Shown here: in pieces, positions 1 to 8,718 of the stretch
How positions within the stretch are numbered: position 1 is the first letter of the stretch
Layout of the letters: each line of letters begins with the position of its first letter
IMG/VR virus record: IMGVR_UViG_3300028025_005244
Span: 1-60,646 of that record
Length of the DNA: 60,646 bases
Origin: a virus
Direction: 5' to 3' (one strand)
The notes under the pieces: generated by a model
Database searches by the model: none
Told to the model about the DNA's origin: nothing
Seen by the model: the letters and a program-made list of their open reading frames with translations, nothing else
Program-made: the position numbers and the translations under genes

Positions 1-27
1 GATACGTATGCCCAATCAGACTTAGGC

Positions 28-210
28 TTATTTTTCCTCGTCGTCCCATTCAATATCTTCAGCATCTTCGAGAAGTTCCTCTAAATCGTCATCTTCCCAG
101 TCTTCAAAATCCTCGTCATCAATTTCTAAAGCAAAATCGACATCATCTTCCGGGTTAAGTTCTCTTGCGAAACTTTCGTCCCAATCAGGAAGATCTTTTT
201 CATTAGACAT
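28..210 (-). CDS. Small, extremely acidic protein
   Basis: A 60-residue protein in which well over a third of the residues are Asp or Glu, concentrated in the second half, with several Trp and Phe between the acidic runs. No domain is recognised. Its ATG lies inside the last codons of the ribonucleotide reductase gene (8-base overlap), so it is translationally coupled to it. Such composition is typical of DNA-mimic or chaperone-like phage proteins, but that role is only a guess. The 27 bases to its left, at the window edge, hold no visible start codon on this strand. Confidence 0.7.
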   Translation of the reverse strand: MSNEKDLPDWDESFARELNPEDDVDFALEIDDEDFEDWEDDDLEELLEDAEDIEWDDEEK

Positions 211-2245
211 TCTTCATTTCCTCTCGAATTAATTTAACTTCACAAGCATCTGTTGTGCAGTAAGCCTCGCCAATTGCGTCATAAGCCATTCCTTCATAGA
301 CCCCTTTGAGGTCAATTGGGAATAGATTCATTCTACCCTCTTCATACTCCTCTTCACTGCTAGTAGTGTAAGGCATTTGAGCGTATGTCCCAGTAGTCAT
401 TGGGAGGAACGAGACAGTCTTGAGTTGTCCGTCATACATATGGAGAGCAGTTCCTATTGAAGATGCTTCAGTCTCTGGGTTGAATGAGACGGTTACTGAG
501 ACGGAGTTGTCGGACCAGTATCGCTGCGCAGTTGCTGCGAGCGCCATCTTTTCATATATTGAGACTTCCTTCTCGGAACGCTTAGCGTTAGATTTAATTG
601 GGAAGAACACTACGGATGTAGTATCTGGTGATTCTGAGGCCGGCTCTACCCGATACTTAGCCATCTTAAATAGCGGAAGCATTGGATCTGAGTTACCAAA
701 GCGGATAGCACGCAAGAAGAATTTTCCGCCCGGTGTCCAGTGAACTCCAGGGGATTCTCCGGCCAAAATAGATACAGTTCCTGAAGGCTTAATAGTTGTG
801 GTCTTAATAGACTCACGGATACCTAGCCATTCTGAGTAAGACTTGTCGTACTGTTGAATAACGGCATATCCCTCATCCATCCAAGTACGTAGTAGTGGCA
901 GACCCTTGTTATCGGCAAAGTTAGCTACGCCGGATACAGATGTTCCAATACGGCGATTACGTTGCATGATCGCATTAGTCTCTTCCCAGTGTGTTGGGAT
1001 AAGGGTTACAGTCTTTGCGTATAGATAAGCAAACTTTAGGGTGCGCTTAAAGTCCTCAAGATCATCGTGACGATTTAAATAAGTCTCTACAAGAGTACAG
1101 CACTCAAAAGACTCCAAAGATTGCTCTGCGCAAGGATTGTATCCAGATGCTCGCCAGTCCTTATTGTTCTCTGGGTCGGCTAGTCTTCCATATTTACGAG
1201 TTAGGTCCATCCAGACAACGCCAGGCTCACCATTGCGGGAGATGCCGTCAATAATTGGAGATAGGTCTGTTCCAACAGATACCTCGACTGAGTTATTGGA
1301 CATCCAGCCCCAGCCAGGAGACTTTGGATCGTAAGAGTTACGCTCAGGATATACGTCAGCATTCTTTAGGTTTAGGAAGTCTTGGTCATCAATTCGACCA
1401 AGAAGAAGCTCTGCTGAACGGCGTACGTTTCCAGATACTACGCAGACTCCGATAAGATTTCCAATATCGGCAATATCTCTACGAGTAAGCTTTTCTCCGG
1501 CACGTCCTTTAAATATAGATCTAATGTGATTGTGGAGTTTTTCTAGCGGCTCGTGTCCGGCCGCGGTTCCACCAAAGGTTTTAATCGGAGTACCGGCTGG
1601 CCGGATCTGTGAGTAGTCGAATACTGGGCTCTTCTGATCTGGCTTAAGGTAACTGTTGATGATGAGGGCGACGGAATCAACCCAGCCTTCTCGGGTATCT
1701 GGAACAAGGATAGGGGCGGTGTCGGGTTGTGGCCCATAAATTGTGAACTCCTTATCTGCGCCCTTATCGTCAAATCCGACTCCAACGCCTAGCATCGAAG
1801 CCTCCATTAGGAAGGCAAATGGTTTTGCTGGGTCTAGCTTGGTCATAGAACCTGTAGATACAAAAGCACAGTTTTGTAGGGCAGCTGAGTTTCTCTGCTC
1901 ATTAACGATTGGAGTTCCCATAACCCATAGACCTCGGCCGGGTGGGGTCCACTTCAGATTAAATAAACGATCAAAAGCTTCCTTGGCTGAAGACTGAGCC
2001 TTGGCATCATTCCAGGGTAGCCGGTTAGTTTTAGCGTGATCTTTCTGAAGAGAATACATTCCATTGATAACCCGCTCGCAGACATCAACCCAGGTCTCTT
2101 TGGTCCCATCAGCTTTTAAACGACTGTAAGTACGAAGAAAGATGATCTCACCAACAGAGTTACCTGCGCAGTCTTCGTAGCCCCAAGGGACCTTCTTTCC
2201 GCGGTAAGATTTGATAAATTCTTCGGTCAGTTTAAAAGAAAACAC
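203..2245 (-). CDS. nrdJ: Class II (adenosylcobalamin-dependent) ribonucleoside-triphosphate reductase
   Basis: Reduces ribonucleotides to deoxyribonucleotides for phage DNA synthesis, using a thiyl radical made with coenzyme B12. At 680 residues it matches the monomeric RTPR type (Lactobacillus leichmannii enzyme). The NPCAEQ motif at 370-375 carries the predicted radical Cys372 and Glu374. Cys383 lies 11 residues on, like C419 of the reference enzyme, and Cys126 matches the other redox partner C119. The C-terminal CTTDAC (Cys663/Cys668) matches the external reducing pair. All key residues are therefore present. The start is GTG at 2245. The host must supply or salvage cobalamin. No separate small subunit or activase is needed, and none is seen. 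Confidence 0.95.
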   Translation of the reverse strand: MFSFKLTEEFIKSYRGKKVPWGYEDCAGNSVGEIIFLRTYSRLKADGTKETWVDVCERVINGMYSLQKDHAKTNRLPWNDAKAQSSAKEAFDRLFNLKWTPPGRGLWVMGTPIVNEQRNSAALQNCAFVSTGSMTKLDPAKPFAFLMEASMLGVGVGFDDKGADKEFTIYGPQPDTAPILVPDTREGWVDSVALIINSYLKPDQKSPVFDYSQIRPAGTPIKTFGGTAAGHEPLEKLHNHIRSIFKGRAGEKLTRRDIADIGNLIGVCVVSGNVRRSAELLLGRIDDQDFLNLKNADVYPERNSYDPKSPGWGWMSNNSVEVSVGTDLSPIIDGISRNGEPGVVWMDLTRKYGRLADPENNKDWRASGYNPCAEQSLESFECCTLVETYLNRHDDLEDFKRTLKFAYLYAKTVTLIPTHWEETNAIMQRNRRIGTSVSGVANFADNKGLPLLRTWMDEGYAVIQQYDKSYSEWLGIRESIKTTTIKPSGTVSILAGESPGVHWTPGGKFFLRAIRFGNSDPMLPLFKMAKYRVEPASESPDTTSVVFFPIKSNAKRSEKEVSIYEKMALAATAQRYWSDNSVSVTVSFNPETEASSIGTALHMYDGQLKTVSFLPMTTGTYAQMPYTTSSEEEYEEGRMNLFPIDLKGVYEGMAYDAIGEAYCTTDACEVKLIREEMKNV

Positions 2246-2267
2246 AATGGCCCCATTCGTTGGTAAA

Positions 2268-2305
2268 AGTAACTGTTATATGATAAGAGTGAAACTAGTT
2301 TTCAA
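2268..2305 (-). promoter_or_regulatory. Candidate promoter for nrdJ
   Basis: On the minus strand a TTGAAA hexamer (2300-2305) is followed after 19 bases by TATAAC (2275-2280), about 30 bases before the nrdJ GTG. The -35 overlaps the last codons of the upstream gene. The spacing is one or two bases longer than ideal and host sigma preferences are unknown, so this is a weak prediction. Confidence 0.3.
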
Positions 2306-3764
2306 GCTTTTCTGAGAGTATAGTCGATACCTCTGACTCAGACAAACCTTGGTTTGGGAGCTCCTTGAGCGTATTCGCTCGATCCCCAAACAGGGCAGAC
2401 ATTACTCCACCAGAGCTCTGACGTTCTACCGTCATGCGTACGAATTCTTTATTTTCCTCCAATTCCTTCAGTTGCTTTACAATTTTAAATAAACGATCTA
2501 TCTCTTGGGAAGTGTTAGGATCTGGGTATCCACCGTTCAATTCCTCCGCAAATCGGGCAAAAGCGACTCTAGAACCCTGTATTTCAATGACAGTATTCAA
2601 TAATCCCTTCAATTGCTCCTTTGTTTTTACCTCTACGGGCAGGTTGAAGGCACAGCTATTCTCGGGTTTAAAGGCCGGACAGTTAGTAGCTACGAAGCAA
2701 GTATTACACTGGCGTAGTGAAGAAGATGAGCTAGATAACACTGGAACGTCACGTAAAACGTCTCGTCCAACCTCATCTTTTTCAATTATAGTCTTTGTTG
2801 TAACCCCAAAAACGGGTAATGGGCGCAGTTCTAGGGGGTCTCTTTCTTGCAAATCTTTCCGCACGTCGGGGGGTCTATTATCAGGTTCTGTACCACCTGT
2901 TTCCGCATCTCCCGGGTCATCCATATACACGCTCTTATCAGATAACAGTGGTGTCTTTCGTTCATTAATGAACGCTTCTAGCTCAAGGAAAGACCAGATA
3001 GCTAGACGCGTAACCTCGTTTGGATCATCTGCAATGATTAATGAGTAGTCGAGACCGGCTTTCTCAATGACTGCCTTGTACCGGCTGCGGGCCTGAGCTT
3101 TCATTCTTTTAGGGTAACGAAGAAGGCGAGCGCCATCCCAGACAATTGTTTCCCCACGCATCATCGGGGACAGCCATGCTAGGGTGCTGACTGTGAGGCA
3201 TTGGATCTGCCGTAAATTTTCTGGGCTCATCGAGCCTATAGCGTGGAAGGTGGTTCCAAATTGGGTAGTTAGGGCCCGCGTAATGCCGGCTAAAGACTTA
3301 TCCTCCTCAATACTGTTGCCCACAATCCCCACGTGAGGGTAGGCCTTAGCTAGCCGGTGAAGCTCTGGATGGCCGTCTTTTGCTTCCCAAGTAGGAACAA
3401 AGCGATCAACCCCAAACTCTTCCCAAAAGGTACTTCTCTCAGTTGCTCGGTGTTCTGCCCCTAAAGACTGGGATGTAAACTCAAAAGCTAGCTCGATTCG
3501 GTCCTCGTTTAGGGAGACCCAGTCATTGTACTCAGCATTAAAATCAAAGAGCTCTTCTGTGGTTAGGGCTGACTCATCGTTAATCTTGGCATTTACATAG
3601 ACAAAGACGTCATCTGGGAAGTACTCAGAAAGTAGGTAGTCCTTAGTCTTGGGTAGGCCACGCTTTACAAGGCGCCAGTAGTTTAAGCCAATGTGCTTTA
3701 CGCCATTAGCGACCAGGAGCTTTCTGTGGGAAGGAACCTCTCCACCCAAAAATACGATATCCAT
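2295..3764 (-). CDS. Conserved actinophage-type protein with C-terminal Cys cluster
   Basis: A 489-residue protein of unrecognised function. I chose the ATG at 3764 because GGGAG sits six bases upstream; a GTG four codons earlier is possible. The N-terminal half (about 1-265) looks like a globular alpha/beta domain. A Pro/Asp-rich linker follows, then a cysteine group C353-x2-C356-x5-C362-x8-C371 that could bind zinc or an Fe-S cluster, and a helical tail. It starts two bases after the HAD-like gene and precedes nrdJ. The C-terminal part resembles hypothetical proteins I associate with actinophages, but I know no function for them. Confidence 0.8.
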   Translation of the reverse strand: MDIVFLGGEVPSHRKLLVANGVKHIGLNYWRLVKRGLPKTKDYLLSEYFPDDVFVYVNAKINDESALTTEELFDFNAEYNDWVSLNEDRIELAFEFTSQSLGAEHRATERSTFWEEFGVDRFVPTWEAKDGHPELHRLAKAYPHVGIVGNSIEEDKSLAGITRALTTQFGTTFHAIGSMSPENLRQIQCLTVSTLAWLSPMMRGETIVWDGARLLRYPKRMKAQARSRYKAVIEKAGLDYSLIIADDPNEVTRLAIWSFLELEAFINERKTPLLSDKSVYMDDPGDAETGGTEPDNRPPDVRKDLQERDPLELRPLPVFGVTTKTIIEKDEVGRDVLRDVPVLSSSSSSLRQCNTCFVATNCPAFKPENSCAFNLPVEVKTKEQLKGLLNTVIEIQGSRVAFARFAEELNGGYPDPNTSQEIDRLFKIVKQLKELEENKEFVRMTVERQSSGGVMSALFGDRANTLKELPNQGLSESEVSTILSEKLEN

Positions 3765-3766
3765 CG

Positions 3767-4231
3767 TTACTCCCACCTATGCGCTGATAAATCATCTAAC
3801 ATCAAACTTGCTCTAAATTCTTTTTGTTTTTCAAGCTCAGTCTTTAGCTCTTCCCAAGGCTTTACTTGACGCTTTGTTCTAACAAACTTTGGGGAGGCAA
3901 ATAACAGCGAGGTTATTCCACTTTTAAAAGCCAATGCGCAACGGTCTACATCAGAGTCTACAAATAGCTCTACTGTAGCTAAAGTCTTCATGATATCAAG
4001 TTGTCGTATTCTAAGATCTTGTCCTTCATAGCCAGAGGTATTATCAATAATATCTGCGTACCCAGAAATCATATTGGATCTAAGCCAATGCTCGGCTTCC
4101 ATTTTTGTACCGTCTGTAGCTAGGACTACTCGATAACTGGGAGCTAAAACCCTAAATAGTTTTAATCCTTCGTGAATTGGATTCCCAACTTCGGTTCTAA
4201 GAACCCCGTCTAGTGAAACCAAAGCTGTCAT
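3767..4231 (-). CDS. HAD-superfamily-like protein lacking the nucleophile Asp
   Basis: 154 residues with the layout of a small HAD phosphatase. The motif I position reads SLDGVL (residues 6-11), motif II ATDGT is near residue 40, and a motif IV-like VDSDVD is near residue 112. In catalytic HAD enzymes motif I is DxDG; here the first, nucleophilic Asp is Ser6, while the acid/base Asp8 is kept. Phosphatase activity is therefore doubtful, and a binding or regulatory role is as likely. It overlaps the nucleotidyltransferase-like gene by four bases, so the two may act together. Confidence 0.6.
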   Translation of the reverse strand: MTALVSLDGVLRTEVGNPIHEGLKLFRVLAPSYRVVLATDGTKMEAEHWLRSNMISGYADIIDNTSGYEGQDLRIRQLDIMKTLATVELFVDSDVDRCALAFKSGITSLLFASPKFVRTKRQVKPWEELKTELEKQKEFRASLMLDDLSAHRWE

Positions 4232-5157
4232 GGATTTTTTTGCGCTGCCCTTCGAATTAAAGTCCGTGTATCAGGCAATTCTACACCATAGGTGTCTAAT
4301 TGTTCTTGTTTTTTAGCCTCATCTTGGTACTGTTTAATAGCCCGTAAAGCTGGTACAGTGCCGGTCTTTTTACCAGCCTGCCACCTATAGTTATTAAAGT
4401 CAGAGTATCCGGATCCTGAGACGCTAAAAGCGGCTTTTCTTCCTCCGTGTATATCATCGTAAAAAGATACCGCCTGCTCTACCGCAAGTTTTAATCGTCT
4501 TTCTGCATTAAGTCTGTAAGCATCGTTAGGTGCCGTTTTAATATCAGATAGCGCCGCTGAGTATCTAGATACAAGCTCAGTAGCGGTATCGTAATCTCGT
4601 TGGCTCTGTTGCTCCCAAGAACGGGAGTAAGGAGCGTGAGCAGACCTATCCGGCTCTACAGTCCAGTTGTCATTAGTTAAGTCGTATGCCGCATAAGGGT
4701 TTAGATCTTTAATATCGGAACGAGCATTTACATAATATGTAAGCTCGTAGCCATTCCAATTTTTGGTGTTAGGCATTAAGTCTAAATTAAAACCCTCGTT
4801 AAACATGCTGGCAATTTCTTGATCAGAAAGGCCGGCGTACTCATAGTTTGCTTTTCTAAACTCAACATAATTAATGCCAACTAGGCAATCTAAGTCGCCC
4901 GGGTCTCGCTCTGCCGACCATTGATAAGATACTCCGGACCCGGCTAGCCAAATATGAACCCACCTATTTGGTGCCGAGTACCGTACTCCAAGGTGGTCAA
5001 ACAAAAGCCTTGAGATATTATTTCTAACCCAAGGCTTAAGTCTGTTACCAAAGAATAGGTTAGGATCTAAGTCCGTATTTGGAGCGCTAAAGTAAGAGGT
5101 TTGGGACTCGTGTAAGCCGTCAACCTGTTCAAATTTGCTTAATTTATCGCGGTCCAT
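4228..5157 (-). CDS. Nucleotidyltransferase-fold protein
   Basis: 309 residues. The Pol-beta-type signature is visible: GSGVSYQW at 73-80, then DPGDLDC at 85-91, giving the hG[GS]...[DE]x[DE] arrangement with Asp88 and Asp90 as likely metal ligands. The C-terminal half is helical with a Lys/Arg-rich end. Proteins of this kind occur in many actinophages without an assigned substrate. It overlaps the HAD-like gene by an ATGA. Nucleotidyl or adenylyl transfer to RNA, protein or a small molecule are all open. Confidence 0.7.
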   Translation of the reverse strand: MDRDKLSKFEQVDGLHESQTSYFSAPNTDLDPNLFFGNRLKPWVRNNISRLLFDHLGVRYSAPNRWVHIWLAGSGVSYQWSAERDPGDLDCLVGINYVEFRKANYEYAGLSDQEIASMFNEGFNLDLMPNTKNWNGYELTYYVNARSDIKDLNPYAAYDLTNDNWTVEPDRSAHAPYSRSWEQQSQRDYDTATELVSRYSAALSDIKTAPNDAYRLNAERRLKLAVEQAVSFYDDIHGGRKAAFSVSGSGYSDFNNYRWQAGKKTGTVPALRAIKQYQDEAKKQEQLDTYGVELPDTRTLIRRAAQKNP

Positions 5158-5208
5158 AGGACTATTGTTCTTCCTAACCAGGTGTATGTCTAGCGAAACT
5201 AGCGGAAA

Positions 5209-5538
5209 TTAAGCAGGAGAGTTGTCTTTTTCTTCTTCTTCCTTAAGGGTTTTCATGCGAGTAGTGGTGTATTCAGCAGATGCCTGTGCCTGAATATCCA
5301 TCACAATGTCTGCCGCATAACGGCGAACTTCGATAAGCGTGGCCTCACGCTCTACTGGGGCATTGAAAATACGAGGTGTGCGCTCTAAGAATAGGTTTCC
5401 CTTGTCATCTACTAGGATAGCAAAACCAAAAACAATCTTAGGGACATCTTCTTCAGAAGCTGTTTCCTCAGTATGAGATGCGCCGTATTCTGCATCAGTG
5501 ATTACAATTGCGTCTTCTGTGTTATCTTCGTTTGTCAT
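5209..5538 (-). CDS. Hypothetical acidic protein
   Basis: 109 residues with an acidic N-terminus (about 1-32), a central beta-rich section and a Lys/Glu-rich C-terminus. No motif is recognised. It sits between two conserved phage genes with short gaps and the same direction, so it is probably real and co-transcribed. Confidence 0.65.
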   Translation of the reverse strand: MTNEDNTEDAIVITDAEYGASHTEETASEEDVPKIVFGFAILVDDKGNLFLERTPRIFNAPVEREATLIEVRRYAADIVMDIQAQASAEYTTTRMKTLKEEEEKDNSPA

Positions 5539-5554
5539 TTATTTTCCTATTCTT

Positions 5555-6121
5555 TTACTTGTACATTCCGGATTGTTTACGTTGTTGTGTAACTACGTGA
5601 GATTTGACTGGGCAGAAATCACACAGGTAAATACTACTAGTAGCCGCGCTAAGTCCCAACTCTTTTCTTTCAGATTGTGTCTTTGGCACTAGCTTTTTCT
5701 TATCAGAGGCGTAATCGGGGCAACCCGCTGTAGGCCTAAGGTGCAAAGAGTAACACTTCATAGCATCTTCTGCAAATGTGGCTTTAGTAAAGTAGTACTC
5801 AGGATCAATATCAGCTAATCCCCCACCAACCTTTGTACGGAGGTTTTCAATGATTTGTTTTCTAAACTTTTCTTGCGTCCAAAGCTTTACGCCTATCTTA
5901 GACAAGAACCCCATGTGTTTGACTCCCGCAGACTCGTGCTTTTCAATTAAAAGCTCTAGTAGCGTATCATCTTCTGGGCGCCCCTCAAAGTCAGGAAGCT
6001 CTTCTATAGTTTTACATTGGTAGCAGTAAAGTAGGCGGATCTTAGGCCCATCATCTTTTACCTCAACGTACTCTCCACCGAGATCCGCGGGTCCTTTGGC
6101 ATTGCCGAATAAATTAGACAT
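5555..6121 (-). CDS. Putative zinc-binding protein of actinophage type
   Basis: 188 residues. A CYQC pair near residue 33 and a CDFC pair near residue 167 flank an alpha/beta core and could form one zinc site. Another Cys is in a GCPDY motif near 134. Similar two-CxxC proteins occur as hypotheticals in actinophage genomes; no function is known to me. Its start lies in a conventional position with GGAG upstream. Confidence 0.7.
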   Translation of the reverse strand: MSNLFGNAKGPADLGGEYVEVKDDGPKIRLLYCYQCKTIEELPDFEGRPEDDTLLELLIEKHESAGVKHMGFLSKIGVKLWTQEKFRKQIIENLRTKVGGGLADIDPEYYFTKATFAEDAMKCYSLHLRPTAGCPDYASDKKKLVPKTQSERKELGLSAATSSIYLCDFCPVKSHVVTQQRKQSGMYK

Positions 6122-6158
6122 AATACTCCTTTAATGATAAGGAGAGTCTATCAGACTA

Positions 6159-6719
6159 TTAAGCCATATCCTTCCGGCCAACCCGGGTTCGCTCAGCAAG
6201 AGTAGGCTCAGTTTTTTTAGGTTTACTAGGCGTAGATACCGGTATTTTTCTGTTTTTCATATATTCTTCTTCAATTTTATCTAACTGTTCGGCCGTATCT
6301 CGCTCAAGTTTTGCGGCAGACTTAGTTATTTCTATATCACCGCTTCTAACCAATTTACCTTTGCTGGTCTGTTTAGGGGGAGAAACCTCTGAGTAAGGCT
6401 TTCCAGCTAAAAATTTAGCCCGGGATCGGCCCGGTGAAGTAAACTCATATTTTTTATGCCTTAGTTGATGTTCTGCAGCAAATTCGTTAAAAGGTACGGT
6501 TACGGTAGTAGAGTTGCCTTCGGAATCTTTTACCGTAGTATCTACTTGTCTTTGCATCATAGAAGCTAGCCATGAAGCGTTTGCCTCTTTAGTTAAAGAT
6601 TCGCGTTCTCCCAGAGGAAAGCCCATAATAGGTTTGCCGTCTGGACGGCGATATGGCTCATTTTTATTGCTTTTTTTTCCAGTAGGAAAAGGCTTCTCTT
6701 TACTACTTCTTTTTGCCAC
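6159..6719 (-). CDS. Basic low-complexity protein
   Basis: About 186 residues, strongly Lys/Arg-rich at both ends with a short ordered-looking middle. I place the start at the GTG at 6719, ten bases after GAGGAG; an upstream GTG at 6728 is too close to that site. It overlaps the next gene's end. It is the first of a run of basic, largely disordered proteins (6.1-11 kb) with no recognised family; a nucleic-acid-binding or internal virion role is a guess. Confidence 0.6.
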   Translation of the reverse strand: MAKRSSKEKPFPTGKKSNKNEPYRRPDGKPIMGFPLGERESLTKEANASWLASMMQRQVDTTVKDSEGNSTTVTVPFNEFAAEHQLRHKKYEFTSPGRSRAKFLAGKPYSEVSPPKQTSKGKLVRSGDIEITKSAAKLERDTAEQLDKIEEEYMKNRKIPVSTPSKPKKTEPTLAERTRVGRKDMA

Positions 6720-7620
6720 GGCGCTCACGCTCCTCGTTTGCTAACTTTGCGGTAAACAAAGCACGTTCAGCGTACAATTTTTCTACGTCTTTTAAGTGTT
6801 CCGGCAAAGACTTAGAATCTCCCTGCCCTAATACAGACGCAAGTGAAAAAGCGCCTGCTGGATCTGCTGCTCTAATTTTAGCGTTATATACAGAAATAAT
6901 TTTTTCTGGGCTTTTCCACAACTCGCCAGATTCCTTTGTAGGTCTACGAATTCCTGGATCTGGGTTTCCTTCCCAGGTATCTCTTCTACGAAGACGGGCA
7001 GATTTCTTGCCACTTTTGGTTGTACGTGGGGTTAGCGGAGTCCAAGGACCTTTATCTCGACCTAAATCGTAAGTAGCAGCTTCTTTTTGCAAAGCTAAGT
7101 CTTTTTCTTGTTCTGATAACTTTTTTACTTTTGCTGCGGTTCCTACTTGTTGATTTGGGCGTTGACCAATTTTTTCTTGACCTTGGGTACCGGCTTTTTT
7201 AGGCTCTAATTCAAATGACTCTCTACCAAAGTAAACGTGCTCCATACGACCGTGGGAATCCGGATTAATTACCTTTTTAGAAAGCTCTTTATTTGGGCCC
7301 GCCATACCGCGTCGCCCAGCTTTAAGGTTTTTAAATTGTTCTGCGGCTTCTGCATCTAGTTGTTCACGATAAACGTAGGTGTTTTCTTTAGTTAATGGTT
7401 GAAAGCTTGGTTTAGGGAGTCTACGAGCTACCGAATTTAAATTAGCTGTAGCTTCACAGTCTTTACAGACTGGGTGAAACATAATTCTTCCACCGGAATC
7501 GTCTAAAACGTTAACGCCCATCAATTTGCGAGCAGGGGTGTCTTTTCCTTTACAGGCAGAACCTACGCAATACTCATAAACTTGAGATGCGCCACCATCA
7601 AAAACACTCTTCTTAGCCAT
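6703..7620 (-). CDS. Basic protein with N-terminal Cys motif
   Basis: 305 residues. The N-terminus carries Cys residues near 18 and 23 (C-VGSA-C) and a CKDC near 53, forming a plausible zinc ribbon of about 60 residues. The rest is Lys/Arg/Gln-rich and mostly disordered, ending in a KKK tail. The arrangement suggests a nucleic-acid-binding protein, but no family is recognised. It starts right against the preceding gene (shared base at 7620). Confidence 0.65.
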   Translation of the reverse strand: MAKKSVFDGGASQVYEYCVGSACKGKDTPARKLMGVNVLDDSGGRIMFHPVCKDCEATANLNSVARRLPKPSFQPLTKENTYVYREQLDAEAAEQFKNLKAGRRGMAGPNKELSKKVINPDSHGRMEHVYFGRESFELEPKKAGTQGQEKIGQRPNQQVGTAAKVKKLSEQEKDLALQKEAATYDLGRDKGPWTPLTPRTTKSGKKSARLRRRDTWEGNPDPGIRRPTKESGELWKSPEKIISVYNAKIRAADPAGAFSLASVLGQGDSKSLPEHLKDVEKLYAERALFTAKLANEERERRGKKK

Positions 7621-8021
7621 TAGTACCCGCTAGGTTTACGAGACTTCTTAGACTCTCGATATGCGCTCAAAGAGGTAACGTTTGAACCTAAATGTTCACT
7701 GGATCCATGAGAGAAATGCTCAGAACGACCATTACCTGGGTGTCTAGCTACAGAACGATTTAATTCCGCCTCTGTATGTGGGTCAAGAGGAATGCGATTA
7801 CTTACATGCTTATGTGGTTCCTGTATATCGCAATCGCCAGTACCGAGGTTGCAGCTTTGGTGATATTTTCTAATTGGGGTAGCGTTAGTAGGCTCGTTTT
7901 CTGGATATAGCCCAAGCATCTCTCCAGCACCCTTAGCAATTTTCTTAATATCTTTGCTGAGTGGTGAAGTGGCTAGCTTTTTTACTAAACTTTTTTTAGG
8001 TTTAGACGTGTCTTTATCCAT
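7620..8021 (-). CDS. Hypothetical basic protein with Cys/His motif
   Basis: 133 residues. A cluster of His and Cys between about 52 and 72 (YHQSC, DC, PHKH) may bind a metal. The C-terminal third is rich in Ser, His and Arg. No family is recognised. It belongs to the same tightly packed string of small genes and abuts its downstream neighbour. Confidence 0.6.
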   Translation of the reverse strand: MDKDTSKPKKSLVKKLATSPLSKDIKKIAKGAGEMLGLYPENEPTNATPIRKYHQSCNLGTGDCDIQEPHKHVSNRIPLDPHTEAELNRSVARHPGNGRSEHFSHGSSEHLGSNVTSLSAYRESKKSRKPSGY

Positions 8022-8045
8022 AATAACTAACTCCCCTAAAACTGA

Positions 8046-8327
8046 TTAGTAATTTGCTCCCATTTGCTTTTCAGATACGTTAAATACGTCTGAAGCTGGG
8101 CGGGAAGAGCTGTTAGCTGTCATCTTGCCAGGATTTACCTTTGCAGGTGTTTCTTGGTCGATGAAGTCATAGTTCATGTAAGGGTTTAGACCGCGGCGGT
8201 TAGCGCGTACGATCTCGTCGCCCATGCCTGGATCGATAGTGGTGTTGGGGCGAACTTTACGGTACTTACCGTCAGTTGCTCCTTCGTTTAAGCTTTCGTT
8301 TAATGAGCCTGATTCGTTAGTTGCCAT
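8046..8327 (-). CDS. Hypothetical small protein
   Basis: 93 residues, polar and probably disordered, with a GLNPYMNYDFID segment in the middle. No motif is recognised. It shares a base with the next gene's stop (8327), so coupled translation is likely. Confidence 0.6.
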   Translation of the reverse strand: MATNESGSLNESLNEGATDGKYRKVRPNTTIDPGMGDEIVRANRRGLNPYMNYDFIDQETPAKVNPGKMTANSSSRPASDVFNVSEKQMGANY

Positions 8328-8707
8328 TATATGTACCTTTCCTTTGCTTTTTTAGCGTCTTCTGCTTTTAATTTTTGATGGTGAGTATCTTTAGCAACTC
8401 TTAGGGCATGAGTTACATCTTCTGCTTCATAACCTTCGGGCACTTCTTTTTTGTATTCCCGTATATCTTTTAAAATATGTGAAGTTTTTGCGTGACCTTT
8501 ACCTACATTAAATCCACGATTATTTTGATCACCAAAACCGTGGGTATCGCCTTTTATAGGCAAAATTCTTCCGGCCATAGCGCCATGTCGATCACTCTCG
8601 TCATATCGCTCCCAACCAGAAGCGTTAGAGTAAGCTTTCATTGTTGCCTCATGAGTACGGACAGATTTAGCTACACGCTTAGCGTCACGCTCTCTTCGCA
8701 TCTTCAC
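8327..8707 (-). CDS. Tandem paralog A (RRERDA-R-VAKS family)
   Basis: 126 residues. The N-terminus (RRERDAKRVAKSVRTHEATM, then KAY-ASGW) matches the N-terminus of the gene directly upstream almost position for position, so the two are products of a local duplication. Both also share a G-GHA/VAT-like stretch later. The C-terminal 50 residues, charged and helical, are unique to this copy. The conserved head is very basic and helical. Function is unknown. Confidence 0.65.
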   Translation of the reverse strand: MKMRRERDAKRVAKSVRTHEATMKAYSNASGWERYDESDRHGAMAGRILPIKGDTHGFGDQNNRGFNVGKGHAKTSHILKDIREYKKEVPEGYEAEDVTHALRVAKDTHHQKLKAEDAKKAKERYI

Positions 8708-8718
8708 GGTGTGTCCTC

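Noticed and set aside
420-743. Plus-strand open frame opposite nrdJ
   Set aside because: nrdJ carries all catalytic residues across this stretch; no independent support.
2434-3048. A 204-codon plus-strand open frame
   Set aside because: Lies opposite a conserved-looking minus-strand gene, has no RBS or domain and a composition like random codons.
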